NCBI GenBank assembly: GCA_959602875.1
Contig: CAUGVQ010000063.1
Location: 1 to 11,954 of the forward strand
DNA: 11,954 bases
From: an uncultured Collinsella sp.
GTDB lineage: Bacteria; Actinomycetota; Coriobacteriia; Coriobacteriales; Coriobacteriaceae
Direction of reading: 5' to 3'
Positions 1 through 6,111 of this stretch are shown here, one piece after another. Under the pieces are notes generated by a model, which saw nothing but the letters and a program-made list of their open reading frames with translations, ran no database searches and was not told the origin of the DNA. The stretch's first letter is position 1. Each line of letters starts with the position of its first letter. The translations under genes were made by a program, and so were the position numbers.

Positions 1-50
1 GTTTTTATTGCCGCGCCTAGATGACGCCGCGCGCACTATCATAGACATCG

Positions 51-147
51 ATGCAGGGGTACCCGGCGCGCGGAAGCGCATGCCGAGTTGAGAGGGCGCT
101 CTGCCCAACCCTTCGAACCTGTCAGGTAATGCTGTCGTAGGGAGCAT
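51..147 (+). promoter_or_regulatory. TPP riboswitch (THI element) aptamer
   Basis: This 5' leader matches the THI-element consensus closely. The P1 strands ATGC (51-54) and GCAT (144-147) are complementary, GGGGT follows at 56-60, a GC-rich P3 hairpin lies around 64-84, and GAGA sits at 90-93. ACCCTTCGAACCTG (108-121) and GTAGGGA (137-143) are the conserved thiamine-pyrophosphate core. It stands directly upstream of thiM, the expected target. TPP binding should fold the core and switch off the operon through the terminator at 161-237. A TATCAT at 37-42 could be the -10 box, but I see no convincing -35 element. Confidence 0.96.
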
Positions 148-160
148 GGACGCGAACACA

Positions 161-237
161 AGGCGCTCCCTGGGGGCGTTGCCGTCTGCGGGCATCAGCA
201 GAAGGCAACGCGTGAAACCTCGGGTGGGCGCCTTTTT
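161..237 (+). terminator. Riboswitch expression platform: intrinsic terminator with overlapping antiterminator
   Basis: The outer stem AGGCGC (161-166) pairs with GCGCCT (228-233), and an inner stem GCGTTGCC (176-183) pairs with GGCAACGC (204-211). TTTTT follows at 233-237. GCTCCCT (165-171), in the 5' side of the terminator, is also the exact complement of AGGGAGC (139-145) at the 3' edge of the aptamer. The two pairings exclude each other. The inferred behaviour is that without TPP 139-145 pairs with 165-171 and transcription continues, while with TPP the aptamer holds 139-147 and the terminator forms. Confidence 0.88.
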
Positions 238-260
238 CGTTGCTCCGGAAAGGATCTTCG

Positions 261-1100
261 ATGATCGAGAAGGAAACGCTAGAAGCACAGGTGGCGCGCG
301 CGGCGCAGAAGGTACGTGAGACGTGCCCCATGACGCCGTCTATCACCAACACGGTGACCATCAACTTTGTGGCAAACGCCCAGATTGCCGTGGGCGGTTC
401 GGCCGCGATGGTCTATCTGCCGGATGAGGGCGAGAAGATGGCCGAGCTCGGCGGTGCCATGTATCTGAACGTTGGCACGCTTTTGCCCATTTACACCGAG
501 ACGCTGCCCGCCACCACGCGCCGTCTGCACGAGCTCAACAAGCCCTGGGTCATCGACCCCGTGGCCGTGGGCGTGGGCGCGATGCGCACGCAGCTTCTGG
601 CGGACATGAAGCCGCACAAGCCCACCATCGTGCGCGGCAATGCATCCGAGGTCATCACGCTCGCCAATCTGTGGGGGCTTGAGACGGCTGCCCCGGACGC
701 GACGGTGCGCGGCGTGGACTCCACGCAGGAGGTCGATGCGGCGCGCGCTGCAGCGGTGGCGCTTGCCCGCTACACCGGCGGCGCGGTGGCGGTCTCTGGC
801 GCGGTGGACCTGGTGACCGATGGCGAGACCGTAGTGCGCAGCTACGGCGGCTCGCACTTCATGGCCAAGATCACGGGCTCCGGCTGCAGCCTGGGCGGCG
901 TGTGCGCCGTGTATGCCGCATGTGCGGAGACCCCGCTTGCGGCGGCGCTTGCGGCGGTGGGCGTCTACAACGTTGCGGGCGCACGTGCCGCTGCGCGCGT
1001 GAATGCCCCGGCAAGCTTCCAGGTGGCGTTTCTGGACGAGCTCTACCTCGCCACGCCCGAGGACATTGCGCACCATACCTTTGAGATCGAGGAGGCGTAA
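261..1100 (+). CDS. thiM: Hydroxyethylthiazole kinase ThiM
   Basis: ThiM phosphorylates 4-methyl-5-(2-hydroxyethyl)thiazole with ATP, the salvage entry to the thiazole half of thiamine. The 279-residue product is close to the usual 260-275. Family motifs are visible: PSITNTVTINFVANA near the N-terminus, IDPVAVG, GNASEV at 126-131, and ITGSGCSLG with the conserved cysteine at residue 209. The ATG at 261 is preferred because GGAAAGGA at 247-254 is spaced well before it; an upstream in-frame TTG at 240 lies inside the terminator tail. The gene follows a TPP riboswitch and abuts the next gene with no gap, so it heads a thiamine-repressed operon. The identification is firm. Confidence 0.96.
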   Translation: MIEKETLEAQVARAAQKVRETCPMTPSITNTVTINFVANAQIAVGGSAAMVYLPDEGEKMAELGGAMYLNVGTLLPIYTETLPATTRRLHELNKPWVIDPVAVGVGAMRTQLLADMKPHKPTIVRGNASEVITLANLWGLETAAPDATVRGVDSTQEVDAARAAAVALARYTGGAVAVSGAVDLVTDGETVVRSYGGSHFMAKITGSGCSLGGVCAVYAACAETPLAAALAAVGVYNVAGARAAARVNAPASFQVAFLDELYLATPEDIAHHTFEIEEA

Positions 1101-1454
1101 ATGAATACGCTGGTTGCCGTTGCCATCGCGCCGGTGGGCTTGGGTGACGAGCTGAAGGAGTACGTGGCGGAGGTTATCCGTGTCATCCGCGAAAGCGGCC
1201 TTTCCTGTCGCACCAACTCCATGTTCACCGAGATCGAGGGCGAGTGGGACGATGTGATGCGCACCGTGCGCGACGCGACCTTTGTGCTCGCGGAGCGCGG
1301 CATCCGCACCGAGGTGGTGCTCAAGGCCGATATTCGCCCCGGTTTCGAGAACATGATGGAGCGCAAGGTGCGCGTGGTGGACGAGATTCTGGACGGCGCG
1401 GGCTCCGATGAGGCCGCGGCGAACGGCGCCGGCGCGTGCGCCTGCAAGGCATAG
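1101..1454 (+). CDS. UPF0045 / MTH1187-YkoF-like thiamine-binding protein
   Basis: This 117-residue cytosolic protein belongs to the thiamine-binding, ferredoxin-like family typified by MTH1187 and by YkoF. Signature stretches are an N-terminal strand (LVAVAIAPVG), ESGL at 31-34 and IEGEWDD at 45-51. The small size fits a single-domain member that would oligomerise; YkoF itself has two such domains. Known relatives bind thiamine or its pyrimidine precursor and occur near thiamine transport genes, but no enzymatic activity is established. The ATG directly follows the thiM stop, and GGAGG at 1091-1095 inside the end of thiM serves as ribosome site, so translation is probably coupled. The last residues (ACACKA) are cysteine-containing and look like an unstructured tail. 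Its role here, perhaps binding or delivering a thiamine precursor, is inferred. Confidence 0.85.
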   Translation: MNTLVAVAIAPVGLGDELKEYVAEVIRVIRESGLSCRTNSMFTEIEGEWDDVMRTVRDATFVLAERGIRTEVVLKADIRPGFENMMERKVRVVDEILDGAGSDEAAANGAGACACKA

Positions 1455-1465
1455 GGGAGTGCGCT

Positions 1466-2167
1466 ATGAGCATACGTGACAACCTGGATATCTCGGCATA
1501 TCTGGTATTAGGGCCCGAGAACACCTGCGGTCGCCCTGTGGAAGAGGTGGTGGCTCAAGCGCTCGACGCCGGCTTCACCATCATTCAGGTGCGTTCCAAG
1601 GTGGCGGGTGCGCGCGAGATGATCGACTGCGCGCGCCGCGTTGCCGACGTCATTGCCGCTGCCGGCAAGTCCGACACTGTGCCGCTGCTCATCGACGACC
1701 GGCTCGATGTAGCGCTCGCCGCGCGCGAGATGGGCGTCAAGGTGGACGGTGTTCACGTGGGGCAGTCTGATATTCCGCCCGAGATTTGCCGGAAGTTCCT
1801 CGGCGAGGATGCGGTGGTGGGCCTGTCTGCCGCCGCGCATGAGATGCGTCGCTATATCGAGACAGCCGATGTCTCGGCGGTAGACTACTTTGGTGTGGGC
1901 CCCCTGCACGAGACGGCTACCAAGCCCGACTGCGGTCTTGACGACGACGGACGCGTAATCACCCGCAGCTTGGCCGAGCTCGCCGAGCTGCACCAGGTGA
2001 GCCCGCGTCCCATCGTGGTAGGCGGTGGCGTCAAAGCGGCCGACATCCCTGCACTTGCGGCGACCGGTGTGGAGGGCTTCTTTGTGGTGTCTGCCGTGGC
2101 GGGCGCCGACGACCCGTATGCGGCGGCTAAGGAGCTCGTCGACCTCTGGCGAGCAAACAGCGACTAG
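1466..2167 (+). CDS. thiE: Thiamine-phosphate synthase ThiE
   Basis: ThiE condenses hydroxymethylpyrimidine pyrophosphate with hydroxyethylthiazole phosphate, the ThiM product, to give thiamine phosphate. The 233-residue protein has the expected TIM-barrel motifs: TIIQVRSK near the start, IDDRLDVA with D77-D78-R79, HVGQSD from H97, FGVGP at 142-146 followed by TATKPD, and a phosphate-binding VVGGGVK loop near residue 190. The ATG at 1466 has AGGGGAG (1453-1459) correctly spaced; an in-frame upstream start at 1436 would overlap the preceding gene and has no such site. The gene is third in the riboswitch operon, 11 bases after the UPF0045 gene. ThiD, needed to make HMP-PP, is not in the window. 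A short tandem duplication covers the stop codon. Confidence 0.95.
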   Translation: MSIRDNLDISAYLVLGPENTCGRPVEEVVAQALDAGFTIIQVRSKVAGAREMIDCARRVADVIAAAGKSDTVPLLIDDRLDVALAAREMGVKVDGVHVGQSDIPPEICRKFLGEDAVVGLSAAAHEMRRYIETADVSAVDYFGVGPLHETATKPDCGLDDDGRVITRSLAELAELHQVSPRPIVVGGGVKAADIPALAATGVEGFFVVSAVAGADDPYAAAKELVDLWRANSD

Positions 2168-2189
2168 GCGCCAACGGCGACTAGGCGCT
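2156..2189 (+). repeat. 17-bp tandem duplication across the thiE stop codon
   Basis: Two copies of a 17-base unit lie head to tail (2156-2172 and 2173-2189). They differ at two positions, and each contains GCGACTAGGCGC. The first copy holds the thiE stop TAG at 2165-2167; the second gives a spare in-register TAG at 2182-2184, although not in the thiE frame. This looks like a small slippage duplication. Confidence 0.85.
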
Positions 2190-2224
2190 ATCTCTCAGAA
2201 CGTCAGATTGTTCGCTCTTGTGTG

Positions 2225-2249
2225 CCGGGCCCGGTCTTTCCGGGCCCGG
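2225..2249 (+). terminator. Very GC-rich hairpin made of two identical palindromes
   Basis: CCGGGCCCGG occurs at 2225-2234 and again at 2240-2249. Each copy is itself a perfect palindrome, so the pair can form a 10-bp stem with a TCTTT loop or two small cruciforms; with the following TC it is also a 12-bp direct repeat. It lies after thiE, where a terminator is expected, but no T-tract follows, so intrinsic termination is uncertain. It could also be a protein-binding site for the cysS promoter. Confidence 0.4.
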
Positions 2250-2254
2250 TCGCG

Positions 2255-2260
2255 TATAAT
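2255..2260 (+). promoter_or_regulatory. Putative -10 box for cysS
   Basis: A perfect TATAAT stands 73 bases before the cysS start. The place where a -35 box should be is taken by the GC-rich palindromes and has no TTGACA-like hexamer, so the promoter may need an activator or be weak. Confidence 0.45.
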
Positions 2261-2333
2261 CGAGCAGTATCGCGCCCTGCCGCCGCGGCAAACCCGCGCG
2301 AGCATCACGGGCGAGGCAACGCGAGGAGATCTC

Positions 2334-3800
2334 ATGCTTATCTACAACTCGGCCACGCACAAAAAAGAGGAGTTCACCCCCATCGAAGAGGGCAAGGTCC
2401 GCATGTACGTGTGCGGCCCGACGGTATACGACAACATCCACATCGGCAACGCGCGCACGTTTATCTCCTTTGACGTGATTCGCCGCTGGCTCATCGCGTC
2501 GGGTTTTGAGGTGACGTTTGCCCAGAACCTGACCGACGTGGACGACAAGATTATCAACCGCGCCAACGAGCAGGGACGCACCGCCGCCGAGGTGGCCGAG
2601 GAGTTCTCGAAGAAGTTCATCGACGTCATGCATGCGGCCAACGTGATGGACCCCGACGTGCGCCCACGCGCCACCAAGGAAATCGGCCCTATGATCGGCA
2701 TGATCAAGACGCTCATTGAGGGCGGCCATGCCTATGCGGCCGATAACGGCGACGTGTACTTTGCCGTGCGAAGCGATCCTGCGTATGGCGAGGTGTCCGG
2801 CCGCAAAATTGACGACCTTATGGTGGGCGCGCGCATTGCCGCGGGCGAGGCTAAACGCGACCCGCTGGACTTTGCTCTTTGGAAGGCCGCCAAGCCCGGC
2901 GAGCCGAGCTGGAAGAGCCCGTGGGGCGAGGGGCGCCCGGGGTGGCACACCGAGTGCGCCGCCATGGTGCACCGTTACCTGGGTTGCCCGATTGACATCC
3001 ATGGCGGCGGGTCTGACCTTGCCTTCCCGCACCACGAGAACGAGTGCGCCCAGGCCACCTGCGCCTGGCACGAGGGCTTTGCCAACACCTGGATGCATAC
3101 GGGGATGCTGCTCGTTGACGGCGAGAAGATGTCAAAGTCGCTCGGCAACTTCTTTACGCTCGAGGAGGTGCTTGAGAAGCACTCCGCGGCGGCTCTGCGC
3201 CTGCTCATGCTGCAGACGCACTACCGCTCGCCGCTCGATTTTTCTTGGGAGCGCCTCGCCGGTGCCGAGAACTCGCTCGAGCGTATCGCCGGGACGGTGC
3301 GAAACCTCAAATGGGCTGCCGGACACTCCGAGGGCGAGCCGGATGCCACGCTCGCGGCAGGGCTTATCGCGGCGACCGAGCGTGCATCGGCCGAGTTTGA
3401 GGCCTGCATGAACGACGACTTCAATACGGCAGGCGCGCTCGCGGCCTACTTCCAGCTGGTGACCGAGGCCAACACCTATCTCGACAGCGCCGGCTCGGCG
3501 GTGGACGAGGAGGCGGCGACGTGCTGCGCCGTGTCGATTGCGGGCGCCCTCGTTATTCTGGGCATCAAGCTGCCGGCTGCGGAGGAGGAGTTGCCGGTGG
3601 GGCTCCTCGGCGTGGCCGCGGGGCTTTGCGCCTACACGGGCGACGACGTTGCCGAGGCTGCTGAGAAGATTCTCGCAGCCCGTGCCGAGGCCCGCGCCGC
3701 CAAGAACTGGGACGTGGCTGACGCCATCCGCGACCAGCTGCGCGACATGGGGCTCGTGATTGAGGACACCGCCGCCGGCAGCCGCATCAAACACGCGTAG
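2334..3800 (+). CDS. cysS: Cysteinyl-tRNA synthetase
   Basis: This class I aminoacyl-tRNA synthetase charges tRNA-Cys with cysteine. The 488-residue length is normal for bacterial CysRS. The active site is complete: MYVCGPTVYDN with C27, the HIGH-type signature HIGN at 36-39, and KMSKS at 265-269. The zinc ligands C27, C208, H233 and E237 match the E. coli set (C28, C209, H234, E238) with a constant offset of one. The alpha-helical tail ending in DAIRDQLRDMGLVIEDT is the usual CysRS C-terminus. ATG 2334 is chosen because AGGAG at 2324-2328 precedes it and the family's N-terminal residues start there; the longer open frame upstream overlaps thiE. It has its own candidate promoter and terminator and appears monocistronic. 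Confidence 0.98.
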   Translation: MLIYNSATHKKEEFTPIEEGKVRMYVCGPTVYDNIHIGNARTFISFDVIRRWLIASGFEVTFAQNLTDVDDKIINRANEQGRTAAEVAEEFSKKFIDVMHAANVMDPDVRPRATKEIGPMIGMIKTLIEGGHAYAADNGDVYFAVRSDPAYGEVSGRKIDDLMVGARIAAGEAKRDPLDFALWKAAKPGEPSWKSPWGEGRPGWHTECAAMVHRYLGCPIDIHGGGSDLAFPHHENECAQATCAWHEGFANTWMHTGMLLVDGEKMSKSLGNFFTLEEVLEKHSAAALRLLMLQTHYRSPLDFSWERLAGAENSLERIAGTVRNLKWAAGHSEGEPDATLAAGLIAATERASAEFEACMNDDFNTAGALAAYFQLVTEANTYLDSAGSAVDEEAATCCAVSIAGALVILGIKLPAAEEELPVGLLGVAAGLCAYTGDDVAEAAEKILAARAEARAAKNWDVADAIRDQLRDMGLVIEDTAAGSRIKHA

Positions 3801-3868
3801 CACGTAATGGCTGGCTCGACCTGTTAGCAGCGGGCCGCGCCGATTCCAGAAGACGAGAACTTAGGGGG

Positions 3869-3894
3869 AACCGCTCCTTATGGGGCGGTTTCTT
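3869..3894 (+). terminator. Intrinsic terminator of cysS
   Basis: AACCGCTCC (3869-3877) pairs with GGGGCGGTT (3882-3890) over nine pairs, with one G-T wobble, around a TTAT loop. TTTCTT follows. The distance of about 70 bases after the cysS stop fits. Confidence 0.88.
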
Positions 3895-3983
3895 AGTATG
3901 AAGGCGCCTTCACAAACACGAACATATGTCCGCACGAGATCGTAACATAACAGCATGGTGGAATCCTTAGATGGGAGGTAGTC

Positions 3984-4982
3984 ATGCTAGAGAACGGAAG
4001 CGAGTATCTGCAGGTGCTCACTCAGGTTAAGCGGGAGATAACGCAAACGCGGACAAGGACGGTGAGCCGAGTCAACTCGGAATTAATTTGCATGTATTGG
4101 CGGATTGGCTCGCTACTGGATGGACGGAGCTCCTGGGGCTCCAAAGCGATTGAGAGTCTGTCTCAGGATATCCGCTCGGCATTTCCAGGGATTAAAGGCT
4201 TTTCCGTCCGATATCTCAAGTACATGATGAAGTTTGCACGTGAAAGCGAATGGGGAATTGTGCAAACAGTGTTTGCACAAATTAGTTGGTCGCACAATAT
4301 TGCACTGATGGACAAAGTGAAGGATGTGAAGCAACGGCTTTGGTATGCGCAGACATCAATAGAGAACGGTTGGTCGCATGCTGTGCTCATCCATCAGATT
4401 GAATCGCATCTCTACGAGCGCCAAGTGCTGTCCGGTACGGTGAACAACTTCAGTCGAACTCTGCCAGAACCAGAGAGTGAACTTGCTCAGCAAACGCTCA
4501 AGGATCCGTTTATCTTCGATTTCATCACGGTCGAGCAAAGTCGCTCCGAGCGCGACATCGAGGAGCAGATGGTCGAGAACGTAACAAAGGTGCTGCTTGA
4601 ACTTGGGACCGGATTTGCATTCATGGGCAACCAGTATCATCTCACGGTTGGTGGTGAGGACTTCTACATCGATTTGCTGTTCTACAACGTGCGTCTACAT
4701 TGCTACCTAGTGGTTGAGCTCAAGAATGAAAAGTTCAAGCCCGAGTTCACCGGCAAGCTCGGGTTCTACGTATCAGTGGTTGACGACGTGCTTGCCAGCG
4801 CGCTCGACAACCCCACCATCGGCCTCGTACTCTGCAAGGAGAAAAATGACGTGGTGGCTGAGTATGCGCTGCGCGGCTTCGACCAGCCGGTGGGGGTGAG
4901 CGCCTACCGTCTGGGAGACGAGCTGCCAGAAGACTACCGGGATGTGCTGCCCTCGCCGGAAGACCTACGGCTACGGATTTGA
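3984..4982 (+). CDS. DUF1016 / YhcG-family PD-(D/E)XK nuclease
   Basis: The 332-residue protein has the two-part YhcG architecture. An N-terminal DUF1016_N helical region includes MYWRIG at 37-42, SVRYLKYMMKFA and ISWSHN; the C-terminal restriction-endonuclease-like domain runs from about residue 180 to the end. The nuclease core is visible as FYIDLLFYN with D230, then VELK with E245 and K247, giving D-x14-ExK. Family members are predicted DNA nucleases often found beside type I restriction genes or in mobile regions; the substrate is not established. GGGAGG at 3973-3978 precedes the ATG. The first two thirds are visibly A/T-richer than the neighbouring genes, while the last part is closer to the local style. 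No methylase, specificity subunit or other partner is nearby, so it is solitary. Family assignment is strong; a defence role is inference. Confidence 0.92.
   Translation: MLENGSEYLQVLTQVKREITQTRTRTVSRVNSELICMYWRIGSLLDGRSSWGSKAIESLSQDIRSAFPGIKGFSVRYLKYMMKFARESEWGIVQTVFAQISWSHNIALMDKVKDVKQRLWYAQTSIENGWSHAVLIHQIESHLYERQVLSGTVNNFSRTLPEPESELAQQTLKDPFIFDFITVEQSRSERDIEEQMVENVTKVLLELGTGFAFMGNQYHLTVGGEDFYIDLLFYNVRLHCYLVVELKNEKFKPEFTGKLGFYVSVVDDVLASALDNPTIGLVLCKEKNDVVAEYALRGFDQPVGVSAYRLGDELPEDYRDVLPSPEDLRLRI
4258..4280 (+). repeat. Perfect inverted repeat inside the nuclease gene
   Basis: TTGTGCAAAC (4258-4267) and GTTTGCACAA (4271-4280) are exact complements around AGT. The half-site GTTTGCAC also occurs at 4232-4239. 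The repeat encodes VQTVFAQ in frame and so is compatible with the protein. It could form an mRNA hairpin or be an intragenic binding site. Confidence 0.75.
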
Positions 4983-5090
4983 CTGAAGCCGCTGGGCCCC
5001 CTCCCGCAGCTCCTTGATTGATGCGTAAGTGGGCTCTGGGTCCTACGGATCTCTAACGCAAACAGTTTAGAGTGCAGACAGCCAAGCTGA

Positions 5091-5119
5091 TTGTTCTGCG
5101 CGACCGTGCACCATATACT
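5091..5119 (+). promoter_or_regulatory. Promoter of rlmB-yacP
   Basis: TTGTTC (5091-5096) and TATACT (5114-5119) are separated by exactly 17 bases, close to the sigma-70/SigA consensus. Transcription would begin near 5126, about 40 bases before the chosen rlmB start. The 108 bases between the nuclease stop and this promoter (4983-5090) contain nothing I recognise and no clear terminator. Confidence 0.65.
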
Positions 5120-5166
5120 GTGGTGTGCAAAGACGTGCAGAGTATCGACGAAGAACGGATTGCGGT

Positions 5167-6108
5167 ATGGCACAACGCGAACGTGCAGCTAAACAGCAAA
5201 GGGCTTCCCAGCAGAAAGCGGCTAAGAGCGCCTCACAGCGTTCAACAGGTGCCATGCGACAAAAGCCCGAGGGCAAAGTTCGAAACATGACGGCAGCTAC
5301 TCGTCCAAAAGGGGAGTACATCGAGGGGCGCCGTGCGGTAACGGAGGCCCTGCGTGCTGGCTTTCCCGTCAAGCGCGCGCTTGTTGCCGAGGGTGAGGGC
5401 AAAGACGTCGCGCTGGTGCAGCTTGTCGACTACTTACACTCGGCCGGCGTGCCTGTCATTACCCGTCGTCGTGCCGAGCTCGACGCCATCTCTGCACATG
5501 GCGCGCACCAGGGCATTGTGCTTGAAGTTGGCACCTTCCCGTACGCTGAGCTTGCCGATATCGTTGCGCGCGCCGGCGAAGGGCCCGCGCTCGTGGTCGT
5601 GCTCGACCATGTGACCGATGCCGGCAACTTTGGCGCCATCGTGCGCTCCGCGGAGGTTATTGGTGCCGCGGGCGTGGTCATTGCCAACAAGCGCGCGTCC
5701 GAGGTGACGGTTGCCACCTATAAGACCTCCGCCGGCGCTGTCATGCACCTGCCCATTGCCCGCGTGCCCAACATCGCTCGCGCGCTTGAGGATCTCAAGC
5801 AGGCGGGCTTTTGGTGCGTCGGTGCGAGCGAGCATGCCGAAGGGTCCTGCTGGGAGTCGCCGCTTACCGGGCGCATCGCACTTGTGATGGGGTCGGAGGG
5901 CGAGGGCATCTCGCGCTTGGTGCTCGAAACCTGCGACGACCTCACGCGCTTGCCGCAGCGTGGGGTGACCGAGAGCCTGAACGTGGCGCAGGCAACCACG
6001 GCGCTCGCCTACGAATGGCTCCGCGTGAACATCGCCGAGCTCGGTGACGCTGGCGCCGCAGTTTCCGACCAGGGCCGCGAGATTGCCGCGGCAGGGGCGG
6101 GGGAGTAG
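5167..6108 (+). CDS. rlmB: 23S rRNA 2'-O-methyltransferase RlmB (TrmH/SpoU family)
   Basis: RlmB is an S-adenosylmethionine-dependent SPOUT enzyme that methylates the ribose of guanosine 2251 (E. coli numbering) in 23S rRNA. Motif 1 is DAGNFGAIVRS with N154, motif 2 is MGSEGEG with E244, and motif 3 is ESLNVAQA with S270-L271-N272. The substrate-binding N-terminal domain starts near EYIEGRRAV (about residue 50) and includes AHGAHQGIV. From ATG 5167 the protein is 313 residues, about 65 longer than typical RlmB, because of a basic Gln/Lys/Arg-rich head. No start has a strong Shine-Dalgarno: ATG 5287 would give a compact 273-residue protein, and GTG 5125 sits at the predicted transcription start. 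The gene is followed three bases later by yacP. Confidence 0.93.
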   Translation: MAQRERAAKQQRASQQKAAKSASQRSTGAMRQKPEGKVRNMTAATRPKGEYIEGRRAVTEALRAGFPVKRALVAEGEGKDVALVQLVDYLHSAGVPVITRRRAELDAISAHGAHQGIVLEVGTFPYAELADIVARAGEGPALVVVLDHVTDAGNFGAIVRSAEVIGAAGVVIANKRASEVTVATYKTSAGAVMHLPIARVPNIARALEDLKQAGFWCVGASEHAEGSCWESPLTGRIALVMGSEGEGISRLVLETCDDLTRLPQRGVTESLNVAQATTALAYEWLRVNIAELGDAGAAVSDQGREIAAAGAGE

Positions 6109-6111
6109 CCC

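Noticed and set aside
37..42. TATCAT as the -10 box of the thiamine operon
   Set aside because: No acceptable -35 hexamer is found at the proper distance, so I did not list it as a promoter.
279..1076. 265-codon minus-strand frame opposite thiM
   Set aside because: It is rich in Arg, His and Ala with no motifs and lies opposite an unmistakable ThiM.
3904..3915. GCGCCTTCACAA repeated at 11025-11036
   Set aside because: A 12-base match is expected a few times by chance in a window this size, and neither copy sits at a meaningful boundary.
4973..5042. Short minus-strand stretch after the nuclease gene that translates to a coding-like peptide (DPEPTYASIKELREG)
   Set aside because: It is only about 24 codons between two stops, with no start or ribosome site; too short to call a gene remnant.
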